From an uncultured Bacteroidales bacterium (GTDB lineage Bacteria > Bacteroidota > Bacteroidia > Bacteroidales > WCHB1-69), in assembly GCA_946407715.1 (NCBI GenBank), contig CAMJPH010000003.1, positions 9,980-73,979 on the forward strand: a stretch of 64,000 nucleotides of DNA. The letters run 5' to 3'. Positions 24,622 to 32,838 of the stretch are shown one piece after another. Position 1 is the stretch's first letter. Every line of letters begins with the position of its first letter. The translations under genes and the position numbers were made by a program. Below the pieces are notes generated by a model. That model was not told the DNA's origin and made no database searches. It was given only the letters and a program-made list of their open reading frames with translations.

Positions 24622-26487
24622 ATGAAAAAAGGACTATTATTTTTAGGATTATTGGTATTGACACTCGTCGGCCGGTCGCAGGCGCTGTTGCATTATGCTG
24701 CCGAGGATGCACGGTTGGACAGCGTGCGGTGGGCAATCAATCTGCCGCAGGAATTTACTGGCGAGGGTGTGATTATCGGAGTCACTGACTGGGGGTTCGA
24801 TTATACCCATCCGGTGTTCTATGATACGAACATGGTGCATTATCGTGTGCTCCGCGCATGGGATCAGTTTAAGACCTCAGGTCCCGCACCGGAGGGCTAT
24901 GATTACGGCACGGAATATGTCGGTGCAGAAGCTTTGTTGAATGCGAAGTGTGACACCAGCAACGTGTATGACTATGCCTATCATGGCACGCATTGCGCTG
25001 GAATCGCCGGTGGCGCCGGGGCGGGTACTGTGTATCGCGGCGTGGCCGTGGATGCGGAGTTCCTGTTTGTCAGTGTCAATTTGACAGACCAGCAGGTCAT
25101 TGATGCGTGGCGTTGGATGTACGATGTTTCACAGCAGGAGGGCAAACGCTTGGTAATCAGCATGAGCTGGGGTCTATACTATCTCGACAACATGGACGGA
25201 ACAGGCCCTTTGGCAGAAGAAATGCAGAGACTCAACGACCTCGGTGTGGTCTTCGTTACCAGTGCCGGCAACAACGGGGATGAGAACGACCATTTGATGA
25301 ACACTTTTACCCAGCAGGATACAATCCGCACGGCTTTCACTTTCCCAAGCTCTTCCATCGGTTCCCGCATTACGATGATGAATAGTGCTAACCAACCCTT
25401 CTCGTTCTCGTTGTTCGCTATGGACAACTCTTTTAATATTCTTGCGGAGACTCCATTTTATGCCACAACCGAAGGAGGTCTTGTCAACTCCATGCTGGTG
25501 GTCGGCACCGACACTATTCGCTTTTGGTTTGAAGCGGAAGCCTCGAATGAGTACAATGAACGTCCTGGAGTGCAGTTGCGTGTTGCCAAGAACACCAGCT
25601 ACAGGTTAGGGCTTGCGGTAGCGGCGAGTGGCGGTGAGTTCCATGCATGGAACATGGCGCTCATTGAGACCGACTACGGTAACTGGGGCGGCACCTTTGT
25701 ACGGCCCAGCCAGCACCCCGACTGGATTCAGGGTGACGCGCTCTACGGAATCAGCACTCCGGCCAACATTGACTGCTCGATTGCTGTGGCCGCGCATTCT
25801 TCACGTCACACGGCACCGTCTGGCAATCTCACTGGTGGTGCCATTGCGAGTTTCTCCAGTTCAGGCCCCGGTTTTCACGATGTCCAAAAACCAGACATTT
25901 CCGCCCCTGGTAAGAATGTTGTGTCTTCGCTCTCCAGCTATACGAATACATATAATGGTACTTATCAGAAAAGTGTTGATTTCAATGGTAGGACGTATCG
26001 TTTTGTGTCCTTGTCGGGTACATCCATGGCTGGGCCTTTCGTGGCGGGCGTGGCTGCTTTGCTCCTTCAGGTCAATCCGTATCTTTCTGCAGCACAGGTG
26101 AAAGATATTTTGTTGCAAACAGCTTGTAATGACCAGTTTACAGAGCAGGCTGGCCCACTTCGTTTCGGGAGCGGCAAGGTGAACGCCTACCACGCTGTCT
26201 TGCAAGCTTTGACTACCGTCGGTATTGACGATTATGTCATTAACAAGGAGTCCTTGTTCACCGTCTTCCCGAATCCCGCGTCAAACCAATGTTATGTGAC
26301 GGCCAACACAGAATCAGAACATACAATGTGCCAACTCATGGACATGACGGGACGTGTGGTGATGCAATCTGTCCTAACCTCGGGTGTGAATACGCTGAAC
26401 TTGAACAGCCTTACCCCGGGATGCTACCTGATGAAAATCACGGACAACACGACTGTTGTCACAAAGAAACTGATTGTCAGAAATTAG
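24622..26487 (+). CDS. T9SS-secreted subtilisin-like serine protease (S8)
   Basis: Secreted endopeptidase. The 621 residues start with a signal peptide (MKKGLLFLGLLVLTLVGRSQA). The catalytic triad of family S8 is complete: Asp56 in GVTDWGFD, His124 in HGTHCAGI and Ser468 in GTSMAGPF. The oxyanion Asn is probably in SAGNNGDEND near 216. A long insert (about 225-380) with beta-sheet character separates the two halves. The final 75 residues are a T9SS type A sorting domain (VFPNPASNQCYV, MDMTGRVV, LTPGCYLMKITDN), so export through T9SS and cell-surface attachment are expected. It follows dnaX by 95 bases of repeat DNA. Substrate is unknown. Confidence 0.93.
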   Translation: MKKGLLFLGLLVLTLVGRSQALLHYAAEDARLDSVRWAINLPQEFTGEGVIIGVTDWGFDYTHPVFYDTNMVHYRVLRAWDQFKTSGPAPEGYDYGTEYVGAEALLNAKCDTSNVYDYAYHGTHCAGIAGGAGAGTVYRGVAVDAEFLFVSVNLTDQQVIDAWRWMYDVSQQEGKRLVISMSWGLYYLDNMDGTGPLAEEMQRLNDLGVVFVTSAGNNGDENDHLMNTFTQQDTIRTAFTFPSSSIGSRITMMNSANQPFSFSLFAMDNSFNILAETPFYATTEGGLVNSMLVVGTDTIRFWFEAEASNEYNERPGVQLRVAKNTSYRLGLAVAASGGEFHAWNMALIETDYGNWGGTFVRPSQHPDWIQGDALYGISTPANIDCSIAVAAHSSRHTAPSGNLTGGAIASFSSSGPGFHDVQKPDISAPGKNVVSSLSSYTNTYNGTYQKSVDFNGRTYRFVSLSGTSMAGPFVAGVAALLLQVNPYLSAAQVKDILLQTACNDQFTEQAGPLRFGSGKVNAYHAVLQALTTVGIDDYVINKESLFTVFPNPASNQCYVTANTESEHTMCQLMDMTGRVVMQSVLTSGVNTLNLNSLTPGCYLMKITDNTTVVTKKLIVRN

Positions 26488-26536
26488 CTATTAGCTTTTG
26501 GCTATTAGCTTATGGTCAAGTAGCCAACAGCCAAAT
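26483..26536. repeat. Heptad array starting in the subtilase stop codon, ATTAGCT word
   Basis: Units attagct, attagct, tttggct, attagct (26483-26510) contain the stop TAG in the first unit. AGTAGCC, AACAGCC follow and are partly complementary, giving a possible hairpin. The word is shared with the fba/rnhA site. Confidence 0.75.
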
Positions 26537-26583
26537 TCGGCACAATATTTGCAAAACAAAAACCCGTTGAGAAGAAAAGAGAC

Positions 26584-28842
26584 ATGGGAGATTATATTCC
26601 AAACGAAGAATTAGAAAACAAAACTGTGGTCCGGAAGTATCGGGAACTGTTGCGTGTGGTTTACCCGAGGACGACAGTCGAGGAACGTAAACAAATCCGT
26701 AAGGCATTTGTGTTGGCCACGAATGCCCATTTCGGGGTGCGCCGCAAGAGTGGCGAACCCTACATCTACCATCCGATTGCAGTGGCCATGATTTGTTGTT
26801 CAGAGATGAATCTCGGTGCTACTTCTGTCATCTGTGCCCTGCTCCATGATGTTGTGGAGGACACGGACTACACACTTGAAGACATGCGCGAGCGCTTCGG
26901 CGAAGTCGTAGCTAATATCATCGATGGTTTGACCAAGATTGAGGATTTGGTGGTCGATAATCAGAACATGTCCATCCAGGCGGAAAACTTCAAGAAGATT
27001 TTCCTTTCCATGTCGAAAGATGTCCGGGTCATTCTCATCAAGTTGGCAGATCGATTGCACAACATGCGGACTTTGGACGCCATGCCGCATGAGAAGCAGC
27101 TTAAAATCGCCTCCGAGACATCCTATTTCTATGTTCCGTTTGCTCATCGGCTTGGTTTGTATTCCATCAAGAGCGAGCTGGAAGATTACGCCATGCGCTA
27201 CACCAATCCGAGCGAATATTTCACGATAGCCGAGAAACTGAAGGAGACGGAAAAAGAGCGTTCGACGATGATCCCTGAGTTTATCGCTCCGATAAATGCT
27301 GCATTGGAGAAAGCCGGCATTCAGGCCGAAATATCCAGCCGTACTAAATCCGTGTCTTCCATCTACAACAAGATGCTCCGCAAACAGATCAATTTCGAGG
27401 ATGTTTACGACATTTTCGCGGTGCGGTTCGTGTTTGACAGCCCGATGTACGAAGAATTTGACATCTGTTGGAAGATTTATCGGATCATTTGCGATCTTTA
27501 TAAGACCAATCCGATGCGCGACCGCAATTTCCTCACTCACCCGAAGCCGAACGGGTATCAGTCGCTGCATGTGACTGCAATGAGCAAGCAGGGACGCTGG
27601 GTAGAGGTGCAGATTCGTTCCAAACGTATGGACGAGATTGCAGAGAAGGGACTTGCCGCCCATTACCGTTATAAGGAAGAAGGGGAAACCGAAGATGCCG
27701 ACACAGAACTTGACCATCGTCTGGAGGACTGGCTGTTGAAGGCACGTGAGATTCTTGACAGCAAAGATGCCGACGCACTCGACTTCCTCAGTGAGGTTCG
27801 GCTTAATCTCGGACTCAAAGAAATCTACGTGTTCACGCCGAAAGGCGACATGAAGACGATGCCGCATGGAGCGACGGTGCTTGATTTCGCATACGCGCTG
27901 CACACCAATCTCGGAGACCATTGCATTGGTGCGAAGGTCAACTACAACATCACCCCGGTCAATAAGCCGCTCAACAACGGTGACCAAGTTGAGATTATTA
28001 CCTCCAAGAAGCAGTTCCCAAAAGCGGAATGGTTGGAATTTGTGCAGACGCCAAAAGCCCGCAGGAGCATCAAGGATTTCTTCCGGAACCAGCAGCATGA
28101 ATTGATATCTTCGGGCAAACTGTTGCTGAAGCAGTATTTTGATGAATTGAAAGTTGAGTATTCCAAAGAGAATATCCAGAAACTGATTGATGCTTCGTTA
28201 GAGAAGAGTCCGGAGGCGTTTTGGAACAGCATTGTTTCCAAGAAACTCACCAAGCAGAAGATTTCAAAGCTCCTGACGGTGAAAAATGCGAAAAAACTTG
28301 CTGATTTTCAACAGAAAGTGTCTCAGGAGATTGAAAATAAGCCTTTGAACCAGCTTATTGACGAACAGATGAATGTGACACCGAACGCTTTCCTTTTGGA
28401 CGATGACTACGAGCAAATCAAGTATGTGTTGGCTGATTGTTGCAATCCGATTCCCGGCGACACGGTGGTGGGTTTCCAGGTGTCTGACAACCGCATCGTG
28501 GTACATCAGACCAGCTGCCCGAATGCCATCGCGCAGATGTCCCGTTTCGGAAACCGCATCATCAAGACCAAGTGGCGCAAGGGCCAGAACATCGCTTTCC
28601 TCTCTGGCATCAGGCTCAAGGGTTTCGACCGCAAGGGCATCATCAAGGAGATGATAGATGTGATTACTTCCCAAATGGACTTGAATATTCGGTCTTTAAA
28701 CATTGAAACTAAGAACAACGTATTTACCGGCACGCTGATGCTCTACATCCAGAGTGTCAGAACACTGAACAACCTCATTGAGCAACTGCGCCAGATCGAC
28801 CAAATGGAGTCGGTGGAACGGATCGGATACGATGTGAATTAG
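26584..28842 (+). CDS. Bifunctional (p)ppGpp synthetase/hydrolase, RelA/SpoT (Rsh)
   Basis: Makes and degrades (p)ppGpp in the stringent response. The 752 residues are the full long Rsh: HD hydrolase domain (His63 in YIYHPI; His88-Asp89 in LLHDVVEDTD), synthetase domain (about 240-360; HPKPNGYQSLHVTAM), TGS domain (about 410-470; IYVFTPKGDMKTMPHGATVLDFAYALH), helical/zinc-finger-like region with Cys-Cys (LADCCNPIPGD) and a C-terminal ACT domain (DVITSQMDLNIRSLNIET). The hydrolase HD pair is intact, so it is probably bifunctional. A heptad array starts in its stop codon. Confidence 0.95.
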   Translation: MGDYIPNEELENKTVVRKYRELLRVVYPRTTVEERKQIRKAFVLATNAHFGVRRKSGEPYIYHPIAVAMICCSEMNLGATSVICALLHDVVEDTDYTLEDMRERFGEVVANIIDGLTKIEDLVVDNQNMSIQAENFKKIFLSMSKDVRVILIKLADRLHNMRTLDAMPHEKQLKIASETSYFYVPFAHRLGLYSIKSELEDYAMRYTNPSEYFTIAEKLKETEKERSTMIPEFIAPINAALEKAGIQAEISSRTKSVSSIYNKMLRKQINFEDVYDIFAVRFVFDSPMYEEFDICWKIYRIICDLYKTNPMRDRNFLTHPKPNGYQSLHVTAMSKQGRWVEVQIRSKRMDEIAEKGLAAHYRYKEEGETEDADTELDHRLEDWLLKAREILDSKDADALDFLSEVRLNLGLKEIYVFTPKGDMKTMPHGATVLDFAYALHTNLGDHCIGAKVNYNITPVNKPLNNGDQVEIITSKKQFPKAEWLEFVQTPKARRSIKDFFRNQQHELISSGKLLLKQYFDELKVEYSKENIQKLIDASLEKSPEAFWNSIVSKKLTKQKISKLLTVKNAKKLADFQQKVSQEIENKPLNQLIDEQMNVTPNAFLLDDDYEQIKYVLADCCNPIPGDTVVGFQVSDNRIVVHQTSCPNAIAQMSRFGNRIIKTKWRKGQNIAFLSGIRLKGFDRKGIIKEMIDVITSQMDLNIRSLNIETKNNVFTGTLMLYIQSVRTLNNLIEQLRQIDQMESVERIGYDVN

Positions 28843-29006
28843 ACGTGAGATGTGAGACGTAAGACGTGAGACGTAAGACGTGAGACGTAAGACGTAAGTA
28901 GATATAAGACAATGATAGAAAGATATAAGATATAAGATATAAGATGAAATAAAGAACGTATGCTCCAAAGTCTAAAGTCATACGTCTAACGTCTTAAGTC
29001 TTAAAG
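28840..29006. repeat. Longest heptad array with clear inverted arm, GACGTAA word
   Basis: Eight units (agacgtg, agatgtg, then agacgta/agacgtg alternating) start in the stop TAG of the Rsh gene. A GATATAA array (three perfect units, 28922-28942) follows. Then caaagtc, taaagtc, atacgtc, taacgtc, ttaagtc (28966-29000) is the inverted counterpart of the first arm. The whole 167 bases fill most of the gap to the next gene. Confidence 0.85.
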
Positions 29007-29081
29007 CAGACACCCAAAAAAAGAACAACCCCATTGAATGTAATTATAATAGTAACAAAAACCCCTTAAAATCCCAAAAAA

Positions 29082-29330
29082 ATGAAAGCATCCGAAATTT
29101 TAGCATTCGTGGCAGGAGCTGCCGCAGCTACAGGAATCACCCTTTTGTGTACTACTGAAAAGGGTAAGGAAATCCGCCAAAAGGTGGGTGAGAAAATGAC
29201 TCGCGAGGAAATCGACCGTCTCATTGCCAAACTTAAAGAGAAACGCGCCTGCGCCTCGAGCGAGGACGATTTCAACATCGACATTGAGGACGATGATTTC
29301 GAGAAAGAGATGCAAGACGAGGAACTGTAA
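29082..29330 (+). CDS. YtxH-like small membrane protein
   Basis: 82 residues: a short hydrophobic N-terminal segment (ILAFVAGAAAATGITLLC), then an amphipathic Lys/Glu region (EKGKEIRQKVGEKMTREEIDRL) and an acidic tail. This is the usual architecture of YtxH-domain proteins linked to envelope stress; no enzymatic function is expected. Its stop overlaps the next start as TAATG, so three genes (29082-30113) are translationally coupled. The set (YtxH, holin-like, small basic coiled protein) resembles E. coli yqjD-yqjE-yqjK in layout. Confidence 0.75.
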   Translation: MKASEILAFVAGAAAATGITLLCTTEKGKEIRQKVGEKMTREEIDRLIAKLKEKRACASSEDDFNIDIEDDDFEKEMQDEEL

Positions 29331-29770
29331 TGGACATCTTAGGTAGATTCACCAAGAAATCTGAACGCGGCGAGAAGACGTGGGCGGATGCCAAGACGTA
29401 CTTCTCGCAGCGTTATGATTTGCTGAAGTTGGAATTTCTGGAAAAATCCACGCAGTTGCTGTCTGTGATTTTCTCCATGCTGATTGTCATCGTCTGCGCT
29501 TTGGTGGTGCTGATTTATCTATCATCAGCGGTCATTCACTGGCTGACGTTGGCTTTGGGCGCGGCATGGGCTTACACCATTCTGTGCGTTCTGTTCATCG
29601 GGATTATCGTGTTCGTGTTTTCCAAAAAGGATGTCCTTTTCGTGAAACCGCTTCTCCGCAAGTTCAGCCGAATCATGTATCCGGATGATGTGGATGCGGT
29701 GGAAACGGAGACTGTCATCAAGGATGTGGAGGATGAATACGTGTCCCAGAAGGGAGGTCAGCATGAGTAA
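29330..29770 (+). CDS. Phage-holin-family (DUF1469/YqjE-like) membrane protein
   Basis: 146 residues with two strong transmembrane segments (LLSVIFSMLIVIVCALVVLIYLSS and LALGAAWAYTILCVLFIGIIVFVF, about residues 43-66 and 75-100), flanked by a charged N-terminus and a C-terminal cytoplasmic tail. This is the PF07332-type pattern; despite the name these are chromosomal envelope proteins. It overlaps the upstream gene by one base and the downstream gene by eight. No lysis genes are nearby, which argues against a prophage origin. Confidence 0.75.
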   Translation: MDILGRFTKKSERGEKTWADAKTYFSQRYDLLKLEFLEKSTQLLSVIFSMLIVIVCALVVLIYLSSAVIHWLTLALGAAWAYTILCVLFIGIIVFVFSKKDVLFVKPLLRKFSRIMYPDDVDAVETETVIKDVEDEYVSQKGGQHE

Positions 29771-30113
29771 TAAAGCACCCATCAACAATATGGAAGATAT
29801 CGCCCGGCGCAAACAAGAACTCCGAGCCAAAATCGAGGTACAGGAGCGCAAGTTGAGCAAGGATTTGGATGCCTATCAAGACGATGTGGAAACGTTAAAG
29901 AAATTCTGGTCGGGCGTGAAGGGTGTCCGCCATTTCGGACAGAACTTCAGCCTTTCGGGCATCTCGAATGCCGTTCAGGCGATGCGTGCGCTTCCGATTG
30001 GCAAGGCGGCCAAGAAGACCACTGGTAAGGCAGGTTGGCTGACGGCTATTACCATCGGTGCCGAGGTTGTCAACTGGTTTGTCCAGCGGCGCAAACGGCG
30101 TAAGCAGAAATAG
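29763..30113 (+). CDS. Small basic coiled-coil protein of the YtxH/holin-like operon
   Basis: 116 residues, not recognised as a named family. The first 50 residues are a charged amphipathic helix (MEDIARRKQELRAKIEVQERKLSKDLDAYQDD), likely a coiled coil. The rest is basic with a weakly hydrophobic segment (GWLTAITIGAEVVNWFVQ) before a polybasic end (RRKRRKQK). ATG at 29763 overlaps the previous stop (ATGAGTAA), which fixes the start. Position and charge pattern resemble YqjK-like third members of such operons. Confidence 0.65.
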   Translation: MSNKAPINNMEDIARRKQELRAKIEVQERKLSKDLDAYQDDVETLKKFWSGVKGVRHFGQNFSLSGISNAVQAMRALPIGKAAKKTTGKAGWLTAITIGAEVVNWFVQRRKRRKQK

Positions 30114-30136
30114 GTGTCCTTGTCACCCTGTATTGT

Positions 30137-30174
30137 AAAAAAAAGAAGACTCTCAACGAAAGTCTTCTTTTTTT
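30137..30174. terminator. Bidirectional terminator between the YtxH operon and tRNA-Val
   Basis: AAAGAAGACT pairs with AGTCTTCTTT around a short loop, with A-rich sequence on one side and eight T on the other. It can serve the operon on the plus strand and the tRNA on the minus strand. Confidence 0.85.
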
Positions 30175-30178
30175 AGTG

Positions 30179-30253
30179 TGGGAACTACTAGATTCGAACT
30201 AGTGACCCCCTGCTTGTAAGGCAGGTGCTCTAAACCAACTGAGCTAAGCTCCC
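30179..30253 (-). tRNA. tRNA-Val (anticodon TAC)
   Basis: The minus strand folds as a full cloverleaf: acceptor GGGAGCT/AGTTCCC with discriminator A, D-loop AGTTGGTTTAGA, anticodon stem CCTGC/GCAGG with loop CTTACAA (anticodon TAC, Val GTA), and T-arm CTAGTTCGAATCTAG. CCA is not encoded. A TAnnTTTG promoter word lies 17 bases upstream. Confidence 0.97.
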
Positions 30254-30269
30254 TGTCAAAATGACGCTG

Positions 30270-30277
30270 CAAAGATA
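30270..30277 (-). promoter_or_regulatory. -7 promoter element for tRNA-Val
   Basis: The minus strand reads TATCTTTG, 17 bases upstream of the mature tRNA 5' end. Confidence 0.7.
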
Positions 30278-30340
30278 CACTTTTTTTTGACTTTTCCGCA
30301 CGGTTTGGATGATTTTCTTTCTTGATTGAAAATGAACGGG

Positions 30341-30925
30341 TTAGAAAACGACCCCGGCGGAAATTCCGATGTATTGCGGTTTTTGCCCCTCCTTGTTTTG
30401 GAAGAAATGCTGGAATGAGTAGCGGTAATCAACACCCAAGGTGATGTATCCGAGCCGCATGTCGAAGCCTGCCGTAAGCAGCACCCAATTCTTTTCAATG
30501 TTCTCTTTGCTATATCCAAGCTCGTTTTCCGTGACTTTCAGCAATGGTTGATAGGAGATGCCCACTTGCGGCATGAAGGAGATTTTTTTTGTGATTCGCA
30601 CATCGCCGACCACTTTGACAGGGATGACTAAGTAACGGTTCTCCACCAAATCGTCTGTGATGCTATCGTTAGGGAGTGTTACTTTGAACCGGTTTTTGAA
30701 GTATTGGTATCCGAATCCGATTTCGCCATAGACATATTTTCCCGCTCGGAAATAACCGCTGAAATGCACAGTCCTTGAGCCTGTCAGGTAGTCCACATCG
30801 GAATAGTTATGGACTATCGGGAACTGTGTGCCGACTTTAAATCCAATTTGATACCATTTTTCCTTTTGCGCGTTGACAATCGTTGCTGTCATCGCCAAAA
30901 TCGTTATTATTATCCATTTTTTCAT
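30341..30925 (-). CDS. Outer-membrane beta-barrel protein
   Basis: 194 residues with a signal peptide (MKKWIIITILAMTATIVNA). The rest alternates polar and aromatic residues in short strands (YQIGFKVGTQFPIV, YVYGEIGFGYQYF, LGYITLGVDYRYSF) and ends in hydrophobic SAGVVF, with a terminal Phe as is usual for barrel proteins. This fits the small eight-stranded OmpW/porin-family proteins of Bacteroidota. No substrate can be proposed. It follows pth by 38 bases on the same strand and may end that operon. Confidence 0.75.
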   Translation of the reverse strand: MKKWIIITILAMTATIVNAQKEKWYQIGFKVGTQFPIVHNYSDVDYLTGSRTVHFSGYFRAGKYVYGEIGFGYQYFKNRFKVTLPNDSITDDLVENRYLVIPVKVVGDVRITKKISFMPQVGISYQPLLKVTENELGYSKENIEKNWVLLTAGFDMRLGYITLGVDYRYSFQHFFQNKEGQKPQYIGISAGVVF

Positions 30926-30990
30926 CGTATCCTCATTTCATGTCATTTCATCGTTATTCATTCTCATTCATCGTTATTCGTCGCATCTTC
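30921..30990. repeat. Heptad array at the pth stop codon, ATAACGATGA-type words
   Basis: On the minus strand, words AATAACG, ATGAATG, AGAATGA, ATAACG run through the pth stop codon (30964-30966). The last residues of pth (ATNNDE) are encoded by the array. The step is close to 7 with some slippage. Confidence 0.5.
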
Positions 30991-31593
30991 TTCCTCCATC
31001 GCTTTCGCCCGTTCAGTCTCCTTCGTGTTGAACTGGTTCATGGTGAGTTGCATTCCAACCGTCACGAAGGATTTCACAGCGCTCACGGCACGTTCGATGC
31101 AAGGCTCCACGAGTTTGAGCTCTTCGGAGGAGAACCGCCCCAGCACATAATCGACTTGGTAGCCTTGGGCGTAGTTTTTGCCGATGCCGCAGCGCATACG
31201 CGGGATGTCGGTGCGCTCCAGAGTTTCGATTATGTCGCCGATGCCGTTGTGGGTGCCGCCGCCGCCTTTCGGTTTCAGCTTGAAGATACCGAGCGGCAGG
31301 TCAATGTCATCGTAAATGACCAGACAGTGGTCAACGGAGACGTTTTCCTCTGCAAGCCAGTATTTAACGGCTTTGCCGCTAAGATTCATGTAGGTGGTTG
31401 GCATGATGATCACTAACTCGCGGCCTTTGAACGAGGCTCGGGCAACGTACGCTAAACGGTCGCTCTTGAACTCCGCTTTGAAGGCCTTTGCCACGGCGTT
31501 GGCTACTTCAAACCCGTAGTTATGGCGTGTTCCGGCGTATTGTTGCTCGGCATTTCCCAAACCCACAATCAGATAACGTTTTTCATTCTCCAT
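30964..31593 (-). CDS. pth: Peptidyl-tRNA hydrolase
   Basis: Recycles peptidyl-tRNA released from stalled ribosomes. At 209 residues it is slightly longer than the usual 185-195. The core is standard: YLIVGLGNAEQQYAGTRHNYGF with the catalytic His in TRHNYGF, PTTYMNLSGKAV with the substrate-contacting Asn, YDDIDLPLG with the catalytic Asp, and GGGGTHNGIGDI. The extra C-terminal residues are acidic and merge with repeat DNA. It overlaps rsmD by 11 bases, so the two are translationally coupled. Confidence 0.96.
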   Translation of the reverse strand: MENEKRYLIVGLGNAEQQYAGTRHNYGFEVANAVAKAFKAEFKSDRLAYVARASFKGRELVIIMPTTYMNLSGKAVKYWLAEENVSVDHCLVIYDDIDLPLGIFKLKPKGGGGTHNGIGDIIETLERTDIPRMRCGIGKNYAQGYQVDYVLGRFSSEELKLVEPCIERAVSAVKSFVTVGMQLTMNQFNTKETERAKAMEEEDATNNDE

Positions 31594-32155
31594 CCGTTTC
31601 CTCGCTTTCTTCTTCAGACATGTTCACAAAAAAGGAAAAGTGTAGTTTTCCATATCTGCGGTGGTCGTAGAATTTTGGGTGGCCGGAAAAATCATGTATT
31701 CCGGAATGCTCCATCACCAACCAGCCGTCGGGGAGCAGCAATTCATGTTCAAACACGTTGTCGATGACTTTTTCGATGTCGGGGAGGTCGTATGGTGGGT
31801 CGGCGAAGATAATGTTGAACTTCTGTCGGCAGGCAGCAGTGTAGGCGAATGCGTCCTGTCGGATGACCGTCACCTGGTCGTTATATTGGAGTTGGTCGAT
31901 GGTCTTCTGTATGAATTTGGTACACAACAGGTTCTCGTCAACAGCCACCACTGACAATGCGCCTCGTGAGGCGAATTCGTAGGTGATGTTGCCTGTGCCG
32001 GAAAAAAGATCCAGTACTCTGACGTTATCCAAATAAAAGTAGTTGTTCAGGATATTGAACAGACTTTCCTTTCCCATGTCCATAGTCGGCCGCACCGGAA
32101 GGTTGTTAGGTGCGACGATATGTCGGCCTCGATTTTTCCCGCTAATGATTCTCAT
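31583..32155 (-). CDS. rsmD: 16S rRNA (guanine966-N2)-methyltransferase
   Basis: Methylates G966 of 16S rRNA in the small subunit. 190 residues, of normal length, starting MRIISGKNRGRHI as in the family. The SAM-binding motif is VLDLFSGTGNITYEF near 47, and the catalytic FADPPYDLP near 118 is the N6/N2-type (D/N)PPY motif. It lies three bases from its TAA-adjacent neighbour on the same strand and overlaps pth downstream. In Bacteroidota this gene is regularly next to DUF3822, as here. Confidence 0.95.
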   Translation of the reverse strand: MRIISGKNRGRHIVAPNNLPVRPTMDMGKESLFNILNNYFYLDNVRVLDLFSGTGNITYEFASRGALSVVAVDENLLCTKFIQKTIDQLQYNDQVTVIRQDAFAYTAACRQKFNIIFADPPYDLPDIEKVIDNVFEHELLLPDGWLVMEHSGIHDFSGHPKFYDHRRYGKLHFSFFVNMSEEESEETDGE

Positions 32156-32158
32156 GAC

Positions 32159-32830
32159 TTATATGATGTTCAGGTTCAGTTTGTGTGTTTTCAGAAGAGA
32201 AGTCAGTTTTTTGTCCTCTTCTGCGAAAAAGTGGAGGTATAATGCGGTGTCCTGCAGGTGGAATTGAGTGACAATATTATATATGTAATACAATGTGTCG
32301 GCGGGCTCAACTAATTGAAATCGGTTTGTCATGAGAATTTCACCTTTATGGACGGCCATCACATCCGTGAATCCCGGGTTACGGCTCACAAAAAGGGTGT
32401 CATTGGATTTTTGTTGGCATAGAAAACGGTAAAAAAGGCTGTTTTCCGAAGTCGTTTGGGAGCGGAATGGCAGTCGTCCGAGTGTGTCTTTCTCGTTTTT
32501 TGTGAGAAAATAGACTGCACGGTAAGAACCGTTTTTTTCCGAATAAATCTTCCCGACATGAGATGTGTCGAATTGAAGTTCAAGGTACTCTTTGTCGCGG
32601 GAGGAATCATAGATTTCTTCGGGAATCAGCATTGGAATGTGCCGTGCAGCGATCACCGTGATTTCGTCGGACGTGTTGAAGAATCGGGGTGCTTCGTTTG
32701 TGATCAGCGTGTTGTCTGCGTAGGAGAACGACACGGTCTCCATTTTTTCACCGTTCTGCTTAAAAAACGAAAATCCATCCGGCGCAATGCGAATGGATTT
32801 CTCGTAATATTGTTCTATAAAAGGAGTCAT
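32159..32830 (-). CDS. DUF3822 family protein
   Basis: About 223 residues from ATG 32830 (MTPFIEQYYEKS); an upstream TTG at 32848 would overlap the preceding gene. There is no signal peptide and no catalytic motif. Strand-rich text (SIRIAPDGFSFF, HIPMLIPEEIYD, DVMAVHKGEILMTNRFQLV, FHLQDTALYLHFF) fits an actin-like ATPase-fold relative, as often suggested for this family. Location beside rsmD is the usual one and supports the call. Role unknown; a link to RNA modification or DNA uptake cannot be judged from sequence. Confidence 0.72.
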   Translation of the reverse strand: MTPFIEQYYEKSIRIAPDGFSFFKQNGEKMETVSFSYADNTLITNEAPRFFNTSDEITVIAARHIPMLIPEEIYDSSRDKEYLELQFDTSHVGKIYSEKNGSYRAVYFLTKNEKDTLGRLPFRSQTTSENSLFYRFLCQQKSNDTLFVSRNPGFTDVMAVHKGEILMTNRFQLVEPADTLYYIYNIVTQFHLQDTALYLHFFAEEDKKLTSLLKTHKLNLNII

Positions 32831-32838
32831 AAGCGATA

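Noticed and set aside
28840..29006. CRISPR array
   Set aside because: Units are 7 bases with no spacers; there are no cas genes in the window.
29330..30113. Holin-like gene as a sign of a prophage
   Set aside because: No lysin, structural or integrase genes are nearby; the three-gene set matches chromosomal YtxH/YqjE-type envelope operons.
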